Positions 35,746 through 44,368 of a stretch of DNA of 64,000 bases are shown here, in pieces. Numbering within the stretch: position 1 is the first letter of the stretch; each line of letters begins with the position of its first letter. Both the position numbers and the translations under genes were made by a program. The stretch lies in the NCBI RefSeq assembly GCF_900112845.1, contig NZ_FONG01000014.1:158710-222709 (forward strand), in the 5' to 3' direction. This DNA comes from Actinacidiphila alni. Lineage in GTDB: Bacteria > Actinomycetota > Actinomycetes > Streptomycetales > Streptomycetaceae. The notes below the pieces were generated by a model. That model was not told the origin of the DNA. It was given only the letters and a program-made list of their open reading frames with translations, and did not search any database.

Positions 35746-35765
35746 GGTGTTGGTACGGTGACGGC

Positions 35766-36389
35766 ATGGCAGGGCTGCGGGAGCGCAAGAAGGCACGGAC
35801 GCACGCCGCCATCTCGGACGCGGCCATCGCGCTCTTCCTGGAGCACGGCTTCGACCAGGTGTCGGTGGCGCAGGTCGCGGAGGCCGCCGAGGTGTCCAAG
35901 CGGACCGTCTTCGCGTACTTCCCCGCCAAGGAGGACCTGGTCGTCCACCGCTTCGCCGACCACGAGAGCGAACCGGCCCGCGTCGTACGCTCCCGCCCCC
36001 CGGGCGTCCGGCCGCTCGCCGCGCTGCGCGACCACTTCCTGGCCGGGCTGCGCGACCGCGACCCGGTCACCGGCCTCAACGACCTGCCGCAGATCCTCGC
36101 GCTGACCCGCATGATCATGGAGACGCCCGCGCTGCGCACCCGCGCCGTCACCTTCCAGGACGGCGCCGAGCAGGCCCTCGCGGCGGCGCTCCACGAGACC
36201 GCCGACGTCCCCGAGCTGACCGCCAGGCTCGCCGCCGCCCATGTGGTCCGCACCCACTGGCTGCTGGCGATGGACAACTTCGACGCCCTGCTCGGCGGGC
36301 GCGCCGCCGCCGACCGCCACCCGGCCGCCGTCGCCGACGCGGAACACGCCTTCGCGCTGCTGGCCGACGGCCTCGGCACGTACGTATAG
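35766..36389 (+). CDS. TetR-family regulator
   Basis: A 207-aa repressor: HTH in residues about 8-55 (AISDAAIALFLEHGFDQVSV, VAEAAEVSKRTVFAYFPAKEDL), with a ligand-binding helical C-terminal domain. The ATG at 35766 gives the standard TetR length; the longer in-frame start at 35058 lies inside the opposite-strand monooxygenase. Probable repressor of that divergent gene and itself. Confidence 0.93.
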   Translation: MAGLRERKKARTHAAISDAAIALFLEHGFDQVSVAQVAEAAEVSKRTVFAYFPAKEDLVVHRFADHESEPARVVRSRPPGVRPLAALRDHFLAGLRDRDPVTGLNDLPQILALTRMIMETPALRTRAVTFQDGAEQALAAALHETADVPELTARLAAAHVVRTHWLLAMDNFDALLGGRAAADRHPAAVADAEHAFALLADGLGTYV

Positions 36390-36408
36390 CCGTCCGCGCG
36401 TCCGGGGC

Positions 36409-36439
36409 TTGAACCTCACGTTGCGTGAGGTGCCACAGT
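36409..36439 (+). promoter_or_regulatory. MerR-type promoter/operator with 19-base spacer
   Basis: -35 TTGAAC (36409-36414) and -10 CACAGT (36434-36439) are 19 bases apart. Between them lies a perfect dyad CCTCACG-TTG-CGTGAGG (36414-36430). A 19-base spacer with a dyad is the hallmark of MerR-activated promoters. The expected transcription start falls at or next to the ATG at 36446. Confidence 0.85.
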
Positions 36440-36445
36440 GACGGC

Positions 36446-37210
36446 ATGACGGGGACGAGCACAGGACGAAAGGTGGGCGAGGTCGCCGCGGCGACCGGTC
36501 TCACCGTGCGGGCACTGCACCACTACGACGAGATCGGGCTGGTCAGGCCGTCCGGGCGGACCACGGGCGGACACCGGCTGTACACGGAGGCCGACCTCGT
36601 ACGGCTGTACCAGGTGACGGCCGTGCGCCGGCTCGGACTCTCGCTGGAGCAGACCGCGACGCTGCTCGACGGACACGCCGGGGTCCGCGAGGTGATCGAG
36701 GAGCAACTCGCCCAGGTGGACCGGCAGATCAAGGCGGCGGTGCGGCTGCGCCGCCAGTTGCTCACCGCGCGCGAGCGGGCCGCGGACGGCGACGGCTTCC
36801 TGGAGATCATCCGGCTGACGCAGGACACGCAGGAGCTGCGGGACCACCTGCCGGCGGCCCGGATCGAGGAGCTGCGGCGGCGGATGACCGACCTCGGCGT
36901 CGTCGCCGAGCACGCGGTGGCGGTCGAGATGCCCGCCCTCTACGCGGAGGCGCAGGACGAGATGCGCGGCGGCACGCCCGTCACCGACCCGGCGGTGCGC
37001 CGCATCGTGGACCGCCTCGACGAACTCGGCGCCCTGCTGCGCGGCCAGGACGCGGAAGCGGCCGGCGCCGCCCGCTCGATGTGGCTGGCGCGCGGCCGCG
37101 AACACGCCCACGAGTGGGACAGCGCCGACTGGCCGGACCTGGTCGCGTACCTGGACCGGGCACGCGCGGCGCGCCGGCCGCACGACACGGGCGACGGGGG
37201 CCCGGAATGA
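36446..37210 (+). CDS. MerR-family transcriptional regulator
   Basis: A 254-aa regulator. HTH and wing at residues about 5-70 (VGEVAAATGLTVRALHHYDE, GLVRPSGRTTGGHRLY), a long dimerisation helix (about 80-120), then a C-terminal helical domain resembling the TipAL/antibiotic-binding group. ATG at 36446 is used because the MerR promoter immediately upstream implies a leaderless transcript; the in-frame codon at 36425 lies inside the operator. Overlaps the next gene by 4 bases and probably autoactivates this two-gene operon on binding a drug. Confidence 0.92.
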   Translation: MTGTSTGRKVGEVAAATGLTVRALHHYDEIGLVRPSGRTTGGHRLYTEADLVRLYQVTAVRRLGLSLEQTATLLDGHAGVREVIEEQLAQVDRQIKAAVRLRRQLLTARERAADGDGFLEIIRLTQDTQELRDHLPAARIEELRRRMTDLGVVAEHAVAVEMPALYAEAQDEMRGGTPVTDPAVRRIVDRLDELGALLRGQDAEAAGAARSMWLARGREHAHEWDSADWPDLVAYLDRARAARRPHDTGDGGPE

Positions 37211-38094
37211 CACCGGCGGAGGTGGCCCCGGTCACGGCCGGTGCGCCGGGTCCGGCGAACCCGGGCGGCGCTCCGGAGGACGGCGCCGACGACTTGGGCG
37301 GCGCGAGCGGACTCAACGGCACCGGCGGCGCGGTCGGCGCGGTCGGCGCCGACGGCTCGGGCAGCGCGGGTGATCCGGGCTGCGCTGACGGCTCGGGCGG
37401 CGCTGACGGCGCGGGCGGCACGGGTGACCCTGGCGGTGCCGGCGGGCCGCGGGCGCGGCAGCTCGTCGGGCTGCTCGTGGGGGACCTGGTCGCGCCGGTC
37501 GCGGTGTACGGCGCCGCGCACGCCGTCGGGGCCGGCACGATGACCGCCGCGCTGCTGGCCGGTGCGGGCTGCCTGCCCCGGCAGGCGGTACGGCTGGCCG
37601 GCCGCCGACGGCTCGACGGGCTCGGCGCGGCGGTGCTCGCCGCCTTCGTCGTCGGCGCGCTGCTGACCCTGATCAGCGGCGACCCGCGCGTGATGGCGCT
37701 CAAGGACGTGGTCTGGCCGCTGGCCGCCGGGCTGGTCACGGCCGTCTCCTGCCGCTGGGGCAGGCCCGTCACCTTCTACCTCTTCCGGCCGCTGCTCACC
37801 CAGGGCCGCCCCGAGAACCGGCCGCTGTGGGACCGGGTCTGGGCGGCCGGCGGGCCCTTCCGCCGCTGCCTGCGCACCCTGGCCGCGCTGTGGGCGGCGG
37901 TGCTGCTCGCCACGGCCGGCGCCGAGCTGGCGCTCTGCCTGTGGCTGCCGGCCGACCGGGCCGCCGCCGTCCCCGGCGTCGTCCCGCTCGTCGCCGTACC
38001 CCTGCTGCTGGGCGCGACCGCGCTGTACGGGGCGCGGACCGGTCTCGGCGTACGGGCGTCGCTGGCGCTGCTGGACGAGGTTCCGGGAACGTAG
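37207..38094 (+). CDS. VC0807-like membrane protein with Gly/Ala-rich N-terminus
   Basis: A 295-aa membrane protein. Residues 1-80 are low-complexity (Gly, Ala, Asp, Ser; imperfect GGCGC-type DNA repeats, about 37290-37445). Residues 85-295 have about five to six spans with the VC0807-family pattern (LVGLLVGDLVAPVAVYG, FYLFRPLLTQGRPENRPLWDRVW). Function unknown; the MerR control suggests a role in tolerance. Begins ATGA, overlapping the MerR stop. Confidence 0.8.
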   Translation: MTPAEVAPVTAGAPGPANPGGAPEDGADDLGGASGLNGTGGAVGAVGADGSGSAGDPGCADGSGGADGAGGTGDPGGAGGPRARQLVGLLVGDLVAPVAVYGAAHAVGAGTMTAALLAGAGCLPRQAVRLAGRRRLDGLGAAVLAAFVVGALLTLISGDPRVMALKDVVWPLAAGLVTAVSCRWGRPVTFYLFRPLLTQGRPENRPLWDRVWAAGGPFRRCLRTLAALWAAVLLATAGAELALCLWLPADRAAAVPGVVPLVAVPLLLGATALYGARTGLGVRASLALLDEVPGT

Positions 38095-38097
38095 GAC

Positions 38098-38841
38098 TCA
38101 GCGGGGCCGCGGGAGGCCGTCAATCATCAGGCCGAGGGTGAAGTCGAACCGGTCGTGCAGGGTGCCCGCGGTCAGCTCGGCGGCGTAGCGCTTGGACTGC
38201 GGGAAGGAGTCCGGGAGCGCGGCGAAACGGCGCAGCAACTCCTCGCGGCTGACCACCCAGTCGTCGCCGCCGGTACGGCCGAGGCGGGTGTCGGCGACCG
38301 ACAGTTCCAGGGTGTAGGCGTTGACGTACAGCGCGAGGGAGTCGATCGCCCAGGCGGCGGCCTGCGGTTCGATGCCGCCCGCGAGCAGGATGGCGAGCAT
38401 GCCCTCGCCGACCCGCAGCGTGTCCAGGTTGGAGGAGGCGGCGGCGAAGGCGGCCCGGGAGATGCCCGGGTAGCGCAGGTACTGGTCGCGCAGTTGCGCG
38501 CAGACGCCGACGATCTGCTCCCGCCAGCGCTCCGGGTCCGGCTCGGGCAGCTCGATCCCGGCGCACAGCCGGCCGATCAGCAGCTCGTCCAGATCCTCCT
38601 TGTTGACCACGTGCGCGTAGAGCGAGGACGGCCCGGTCTCCAGGGCCGTCGCGACGCGCCGCATCGTCAGTGCCTCGTAGCCCTCCGCCTCGACGATGCC
38701 GAAGGCCGCGGTGATGATCGCGTCGACCGTGATCGGCTTCTTGCGCCCGCCGGACGGGCCGCGGCGGGCCGGGGGCGCGTCGCCCTGGCCGGTGCCGAGC
38801 CGGTGCCGGGCTGCGCGCCGCTGCTGCGGGGTCGGTGACAT
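38098..38841 (-). CDS. TetR-family regulator (TetR_C-type)
   Basis: A 247-aa repressor with an N-terminal Arg/Pro-rich extension, HTH at residues about 36-82 (VDAIITAAFGIVEAEGYEALTM, RRVATALETGPSSLYAHVVNKEDL) and a TetR_C ligand domain. Divergent from a DHA2 multidrug exporter with four copies of a GAAC-N3-GTTC site in the gap, which makes it the probable repressor of the exporter. Confidence 0.93.
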   Translation of the reverse strand: MSPTPQQRRAARHRLGTGQGDAPPARRGPSGGRKKPITVDAIITAAFGIVEAEGYEALTMRRVATALETGPSSLYAHVVNKEDLDELLIGRLCAGIELPEPDPERWREQIVGVCAQLRDQYLRYPGISRAAFAAASSNLDTLRVGEGMLAILLAGGIEPQAAAWAIDSLALYVNAYTLELSVADTRLGRTGGDDWVVSREELLRRFAALPDSFPQSKRYAAELTAGTLHDRFDFTLGLMIDGLPRPR

Positions 38842-38864
38842 GGGACCAGTCTAGCGACAGCGAC

Positions 38865-38936
38865 GAACGGTGTTCCATGTCACTGCGAACAGCGTTCGTC
38901 TTGCGCCGAACAGTGTTCCTGAGTAGAACGGTGTTC
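38865..38936. promoter_or_regulatory. Four-site operator and promoter of the DHA2 exporter
   Basis: Four 11-base sites GAAC-N3-GTTC lie at 38865-38875, 38887-38897, 38908-38918 and 38926-38936. A good promoter, TTGCGC (38901-38906) and TAGAAC (38924-38929) with a 17-base spacer, is overlapped by sites 3 and 4. The predicted transcription start (about 38936) abuts the GTG at 38937. The arrangement lets a bound repressor block RNA polymerase. Confidence 0.82.
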
Positions 38937-40469
38937 GTGACTACAGAACATCTTTCGTCCGCAGATTCCCCCGCTCCCCGGGCGCCCGACCCGACCCCCG
39001 TCCCCGGCCAGGCCCCCGAGTCCGTCCCCGTCCCCGTCCCTGAGACCGTCGCCGCCCCCGACGCCAAGCCGACCCGCGCCGCCTGGCTGCTGCTGGTCGT
39101 CGTCGTGCTGGCCGACCTCATGGACCTGATCGACTCCAGCATCGCCAACCTGGCGGGCCCCTCCATCCGCGCCGACCTCGGCGGCGGCCAGAGCACCGTG
39201 CAGTGGGTGCTCAGCGCCTACACCGCCGCCTTCGCGATCGGCCTGGTCACCTCCGGCCGGCTCGGCGACCTGCTCGGCCGCCGCCGGCTCTTCCTGCTCG
39301 GCATGACCGGCTTCACCCTGGCCTCACTGGCCTGCGGCCTGGCCCCGAACGCCGCCTTCCTGATCGTCTCGCGCACCCTTCAGGGCCTGTGCGGGTCGGT
39401 GATGATCCCGCAGGGCCTGGCCCTGGTGAAGGTCGTCTTCCCGCCCAAGCACCTGCGCAAGGCGCTGGCCCCGGTCGGCCCGCTGATGGGCCTGACCATG
39501 GTCGCCGGGCCGATCCTGGCCGGCTGGCTGCTCCACCTCGACCTGTTCGGCAGCCAGTGGCGCTCGATCTTCCTGATCAATGTGCCGCTCGGCGTCGGCG
39601 CCGCCCTGCTCGGCCTGCGCGTCCTGCCGCACCACGGCGGCGAGGACCGTACCGCCCGCCTGGACGTCCTCGGCGTCGCCCTGCTCACCGCGGCGTCCGC
39701 GCTGCTCGTCGTCCCGCTCATCCAGGGCCGCGACCTCGGCTGGCCCGCGTGGACGTACGCGATGATGGCCGGCGCCGCCGTCCTGCTCGCCCTCTTCGTC
39801 GTCTCGCAGCGGCGCAGCGCCCACCCGGTGATCGCGCCGACGCTCTTCCGCAAGCGCAGCTTCGTCGTCGGCCTGGTGATCGTCGCCGGTTTCTACGCCT
39901 CGCTCAGCGCCTTCGTGCTCACCATCAACCTGCTGCTCCAGCAGGGCATGCACTGGTCGCCGCTGCGCACCGGCCTCACCCTCATCCCCTGGGCGCTGGG
40001 CACCGCCGTCGCCGTCCTGCTGGCCGGCGCCGTGCTCGCCGACAGACTCGGCCGCGCCACCCTGCACATCGGCCTGTCCCTCGCCGTCGTCGGCCTGCTC
40101 GGCCTGTGGTGGACCGTCGACCACTACGACGCCGGCCTGACCGTATGGAAGCTCGCTCCCGCCCTGCTCCTCACCGGCTTCGGCTCCGGCCTGGTCTTCG
40201 TCCCGCTGGTCGACTTCATCATCGGCGACGCCACCCCCGAGGAGGTCGGCACCGGCGCCGGACTCCTCAACGCCGTCCAGCAGTTCGCCGGCGCGATCGG
40301 TGTCGCGGCCCTCGGCACGGTCTTCTTCGCCCGCGCCGGCCACCACCCGTCCCTCCCCACCTACCTGTCCGCGACCACCCTCGTCATCGCCGTCGCCGCC
40401 GCGATCAATCTCCTCACCCTCCTCCTGGTCGGCCTGCTCCCCAAGCACGCCCAGAACGCCCACGGCTGA
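38937..40469 (+). CDS. DHA2-family (EmrB/QacA) drug exporter
   Basis: A 510-aa, 14-span MFS exporter. A Pro/Val/Ser-rich cytoplasmic tail (1-40) leads to TM1 (WLLLVVVVLADLMDLIDSS), motif A GRLGDLLGRRRLFLLG, and motif C-like GPLMGLTMVAGPILAGWLL. The GTG at 38937 is chosen because the operator sites end at 38936; an earlier in-frame ATG (38835) would put the operators in the coding region and overlap the TetR start. Proton-coupled efflux of drugs, controlled by the divergent TetR. Confidence 0.93.
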   Translation: MTTEHLSSADSPAPRAPDPTPVPGQAPESVPVPVPETVAAPDAKPTRAAWLLLVVVVLADLMDLIDSSIANLAGPSIRADLGGGQSTVQWVLSAYTAAFAIGLVTSGRLGDLLGRRRLFLLGMTGFTLASLACGLAPNAAFLIVSRTLQGLCGSVMIPQGLALVKVVFPPKHLRKALAPVGPLMGLTMVAGPILAGWLLHLDLFGSQWRSIFLINVPLGVGAALLGLRVLPHHGGEDRTARLDVLGVALLTAASALLVVPLIQGRDLGWPAWTYAMMAGAAVLLALFVVSQRRSAHPVIAPTLFRKRSFVVGLVIVAGFYASLSAFVLTINLLLQQGMHWSPLRTGLTLIPWALGTAVAVLLAGAVLADRLGRATLHIGLSLAVVGLLGLWWTVDHYDAGLTVWKLAPALLLTGFGSGLVFVPLVDFIIGDATPEEVGTGAGLLNAVQQFAGAIGVAALGTVFFARAGHHPSLPTYLSATTLVIAVAAAINLLTLLLVGLLPKHAQNAHG

Positions 40470-40536
40470 CGATCCGTCAGCACACGCGGCGGCAGCACGG
40501 CGGGACGGTCACGGCGGGGCGGTCACGGCGCGGCCG

Positions 40537-42054
40537 TCACGGCGGGGCGTCGCCGTCGCGCCGGTCCCGCTCGGCCAGCAGCTCACCGAGGTCCTTCAGC
40601 CGGTCCAGGCCCTGGACGGCGCGCGCCGTACGGTGGTTGGCGGCCAGCCGGTCGCGGTGCCGGTGGAGGAAGGCCCAGTAGCCGGCGGTGTAGGGGCAGG
40701 CGCGCTCGCCGGTGCGGTCGGTCGGCCGGTACGCGCACGGCCCGCAGAGGTCGCTCATCCGGTGGATGTACGCGCCGCCCGACGTGTACGGCTTGGTGGT
40801 CATCCGGCCGCCGTCCGCGTACTGCGACATCCCGACGACGTTGGGCAGCATCACCCAGTCGTAGCCGTCCACGAAGCAGCGGTGGAACCAGTCGGTGACC
40901 GCCGCAGGGTCCCAGCCGTCCTGCAACGCGCGGCTGCCCAGCACCATCAGCCGCGGGATGTGGTGCGTCCAGCCGGTGTCCCGGACCTGGGCGAGGACGG
41001 TCGACAGGCAGTTGGCGGTGACCGCGTCGGCGTCCAGGTCGAGGAACCAGCCGGGGAGCGGGGCGCGGTGCCGCAGCGCGTTGCGGTGCCGGTAGTCCTC
41101 GCCGAAGTGCCAGTACAGCTGCCACACGTACTCGCGCCAGCCGGCGATCTGCCGGACGAAGCCCTCGACGCTGTTGAGCGGCGCCTCGCCGGCGCGGTAC
41201 GCGGCCTCCGCGCGTTCGACGCACTCGGCCGGGTGCAGCAGCCCGAGATTGAGCGGCGCCGACAGGAGGCTGTGGCTCAGCACCGGGTCGGCGGCCAGCA
41301 TCGCGTCCTCGTAGCGCCCGAAGTCCCCGAGCCGGTACGTGACGAAGCGGCGCAGCGCCGACAGCGCCTCGCGGCGGGTCGCGGGGAACAGGCGCGGGCC
41401 GTCCCGGCCGACGAAGGAGACCTGTCCGTCGCGCTCCCAGCGGTCCAGGTCGTGCCGGACCTCGGCGTCGATGTCGTCCTCCGCCGGCCGCCAGGGCTCG
41501 GGCGCGCCGAGGGTGTCCCGGCCGCGCGGCGGCGGCTCGCGGTTGTCGTGGTCCAGATTCCACCGCCCGCCGGCCGGCTCGTCGCCGTCCATCAGCAGCT
41601 CGTGCCGGACCCGCACCCAGCGGTAGAAGTCCTCAAGGCGCAGCGTCCGGCCGCCGCCCGCCCACCGCGCGAAGTCGTCGTGCGGCACCAGGAAGCCGCC
41701 GGCCGGCAGCACCTCGACGCCGGGCCGCGCCCGTACGAACTCCAGCGCGGCGCGGGAGGTGGGGTGACGCACCGTCAATTCCTGTGCGCTCCCCCGCCCG
41801 AGCGCCTTCGCGAGCCCGTCCGCGTACGTCCCGGCCCGTACGTATGTGACCCGGTCGCCCAACTCGGCGGCGCGGTGCCGCATCGCCGACAGCACCAGAT
41901 GGGCCTTGGCCCGGTGGAAGCGCCGCCTGGCCAGCACCGAGCGGGCCTCGACCATCACCACCGGCGCGTCCGCGTCCGGGCCGCCGTGCCGGGGGTCGAG
42001 GAAGTGCGGGCCCAACTGGTCGCCGAACAGCCAGTGCGGGCGGGGAGCCGCCAT
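40537..42054 (-). CDS. Fe-S bacterial (6-4)-type photolyase/cryptochrome (PhrB-like)
   Basis: A 505-aa photolyase of the FeS-BCP/CryPro class. The N-terminal photolyase Rossmann domain (PHWLFGDQLGP) is followed by the FAD domain (LNLGLLHPAECVE, EGFVRQIAGWREYVWQLYW). Cys349, Cys437, Cys440 and Cys453 are spaced as the four [4Fe-4S] ligands of PhrB-type (6-4) photolyases. It repairs UV photoproducts or signals light, using FAD and an Fe-S cluster. ATG 42054 follows GAGAAGAGG; the long in-frame extension upstream is not photolyase-like. Confidence 0.93.
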   Translation of the reverse strand: MAAPRPHWLFGDQLGPHFLDPRHGGPDADAPVVMVEARSVLARRRFHRAKAHLVLSAMRHRAAELGDRVTYVRAGTYADGLAKALGRGSAQELTVRHPTSRAALEFVRARPGVEVLPAGGFLVPHDDFARWAGGGRTLRLEDFYRWVRVRHELLMDGDEPAGGRWNLDHDNREPPPRGRDTLGAPEPWRPAEDDIDAEVRHDLDRWERDGQVSFVGRDGPRLFPATRREALSALRRFVTYRLGDFGRYEDAMLAADPVLSHSLLSAPLNLGLLHPAECVERAEAAYRAGEAPLNSVEGFVRQIAGWREYVWQLYWHFGEDYRHRNALRHRAPLPGWFLDLDADAVTANCLSTVLAQVRDTGWTHHIPRLMVLGSRALQDGWDPAAVTDWFHRCFVDGYDWVMLPNVVGMSQYADGGRMTTKPYTSGGAYIHRMSDLCGPCAYRPTDRTGERACPYTAGYWAFLHRHRDRLAANHRTARAVQGLDRLKDLGELLAERDRRDGDAPP

Positions 42055-42345
42055 CGATCGACCTCTTCTCACCCGGCGTCGTCCGCCCGATGCTGCCAGC
42101 CGGCGGGGCGCCGGGCGCCCCGCCTCGCCGTACGGGTCACCCGCGACCACCGGCGATTCGGCCACCGCGCGGACAGCGGGGATACGGGACGGGCCGCAGG
42201 GGTGCGGGAGTTCGCGCAGCGCATGCCGTCCATGCGTCCTGCGGGTGGGAGATGACGTAGCGGCCGAAAGACATGTGTTCGAAAGGCGGGGGCGGTCGTT
42301 GACAGGGAGGGGACCGGTCGAGGGGCCGGTCGGGGGGAGGAGACC

Positions 42346-44358
42346 GTGCGGAAGTTCTTCGGGCCGGTACGGATGGCGGAGCCGCGGGTGTCGGACGCCG
42401 AACAGGAGCTGTTCGGGGGGCCGTTGCGGTACGACATGGGCTGGTCGCACCACGAGCACGCGGGGCTCGACCTGACGATGATGTCGGCGCTGCGGTCGAT
42501 GCCGTCACTGGTCGGGGCCACGCTGCGGATCGCGTGGCTGGCCGACCGGCGGGCGCTGATCGCGGTGGCGGTCAGCGAGGTCGGGCAGGGGGTGGCCGCC
42601 GCGGTCGGGCTGCTGGCGGTCAACGCCGTGATGCACGCGCTGCTCGCCGGCACCGGCAGCGCCTCCGACCGGCTGCACGGGCTGCTGCCGGGTCTGCTGG
42701 CCGCCGCCGGCATCGGCGTCGTCAACTCCGCGCTGGCCGCCTGGTCCACCTCGCGCGCGGGCCGCCTGGAGCCCAAGGTCGAGCGGATCGCGACCACGCA
42801 GTATCTGGCCGCGGCGGCCGGCGTCGAACTGGAGGCGATCGACGACCCCGACTTCCGCCGGCTGGTGGACGTCGCCCAGTACGGCCCGGCCTCCGCCCGC
42901 CGCATGATCGGCGCCTGCGTCGCCGCGCTCAACGGCCTGATCTCGCTGGTCACCACGGCGAGCGTGCTGGCCGTCCTGCACCCGCTCCTGCTGCCGATGC
43001 TGATCCTGATCGCGGCGCCGCGCGGCTGGGGCGCGATGCGGGTGGCGCAGGAACGGTACGTGTCGGTGATGAGCTGGATCGAGCACGTACGGGCCGCCCG
43101 GCTCATCGGCAATCTGCTCACCGAGCGCAGCGCCGCCCAGGAGATCCGGCTGCACGCCGTCGGCCCGTTCCTGCTCAGCCGCTACCGGCTGATGGCCGAG
43201 AGCGCCGAGACCGAACAGGAACGCCTGGCCTCCAGCAAGGCCCTCACCGAATGGGTCGCGTCCGCGCTGTCCGGGCTGGCGACGGCCGCGACGTACGGGG
43301 CGATGTTCTGGCTGATCCTGGCCGGGCACATGAGCCTGGCCGTCGCCGGTACGGCGGTGATCGCGGTCCGCACCGGCTCCGCGAGCCTGGGCGCGCTGGT
43401 GATGAACGTCAACCAGCTGCACGAGGAGTCGCTGTACGTCCGCGACCACGGCCGCTTCCTGGAACGGGCGGCGCACCGCACCATCCCGGCCGGCGGCGAC
43501 CCCGTGCCCGAGCGGATCGCGGAGATCGTCCTGGACCGGGTCACCTACCGCTACCCGGACCGGGACACCGCCGCCCTGGAAGAGGTGTCGCTGACGCTGC
43601 CGATGGGGTCGGTCACCGCCGTCGTCGGCGAGAACGGCTCTGGCAAGAGCACCCTGATGAAGATCCTGTCGGGCATGCTGCGACCGCAGTCCGGCGCCCT
43701 GCGCTTCGGCGCCGCCGACGTCACCGGCCTGGACCGCGCCCAGGTCTTCGCGCGGGTCTCGCTGCTCGCCCAGGACTTCCAGCGGTGGCCGGTGACCGCC
43801 GCCATGAACATCCGCCTCGGCCGGCCCGACCGCCCCGCCGCCGTCCCCGACGACCTCCAGCCGTCCGTCGACTACGCGGGCGCCGGCCCGGTCGTCGGCA
43901 AACTCCCCGACGGGCTGCGGACGTTGCTGGCCCGGGTGTTCCGCGGCGCCATCGAACTGTCCGGCGGCGAATGGCAGAAGCTCGGCCTGGCCCGTACGCA
44001 CTGGCGCAGCACGACCGCGACGGCCGACAGCGTCCTCATCGTCGACGAGCCCACCTCGGCACTCGACCCGGAGGCGGAGATCGAGGCGTTCGACCGCATC
44101 CGGGGCCTGGCCGCCCCGAACCGGGCGGTCGTCCTGGTCACCCACCGCATGTCCGGCGTCCGCCACGCCGACCACATCTACGTCCTCACCCACGGCCGCC
44201 TCGCCGAACACGGCACGCACGACGCGCTCATGGCCGCCGGCGGCCGTTACGCGGCGATGTTCACCGCCCAGGCCGCCCAGTACGCGCCGACCTCCGCGCC
44301 CGACCCGACCCCGACCGTCCCCGGCCCCGCGGCACCGGCCGCCCCCGACCCGGTGTGA
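42346..44358 (+). CDS. ABC transporter with fused membrane and ATPase domains
   Basis: A 670-aa half-exporter. After a 45-residue hydrophilic N-terminus come about five to six spans (residues about 60-350) and an ATPase with Walker A GENGSGKST (about 427-435), signature ELSGGEWQKLGLAR (about 538-551) and Walker B VLIVDEP. The signature and Q-loop (LLAQDFQRWP) match exporters associated with lanthipeptide and other peptide clusters. No biosynthetic neighbour is present here, so the substrate is unknown. GTG 42346 has GGGGGGAGGAG upstream. A Pro-rich tail ends the protein. Confidence 0.9.
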   Translation: MRKFFGPVRMAEPRVSDAEQELFGGPLRYDMGWSHHEHAGLDLTMMSALRSMPSLVGATLRIAWLADRRALIAVAVSEVGQGVAAAVGLLAVNAVMHALLAGTGSASDRLHGLLPGLLAAAGIGVVNSALAAWSTSRAGRLEPKVERIATTQYLAAAAGVELEAIDDPDFRRLVDVAQYGPASARRMIGACVAALNGLISLVTTASVLAVLHPLLLPMLILIAAPRGWGAMRVAQERYVSVMSWIEHVRAARLIGNLLTERSAAQEIRLHAVGPFLLSRYRLMAESAETEQERLASSKALTEWVASALSGLATAATYGAMFWLILAGHMSLAVAGTAVIAVRTGSASLGALVMNVNQLHEESLYVRDHGRFLERAAHRTIPAGGDPVPERIAEIVLDRVTYRYPDRDTAALEEVSLTLPMGSVTAVVGENGSGKSTLMKILSGMLRPQSGALRFGAADVTGLDRAQVFARVSLLAQDFQRWPVTAAMNIRLGRPDRPAAVPDDLQPSVDYAGAGPVVGKLPDGLRTLLARVFRGAIELSGGEWQKLGLARTHWRSTTATADSVLIVDEPTSALDPEAEIEAFDRIRGLAAPNRAVVLVTHRMSGVRHADHIYVLTHGRLAEHGTHDALMAAGGRYAAMFTAQAAQYAPTSAPDPTPTVPGPAAPAAPDPV

Positions 44359-44368
44359 GCCGCGCCCG

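Noticed and set aside
38835..38936. Earlier ATG start for the DHA2 exporter
   Set aside because: It overlaps the TetR start and would place all four operator sites and the promoter inside the coding region.
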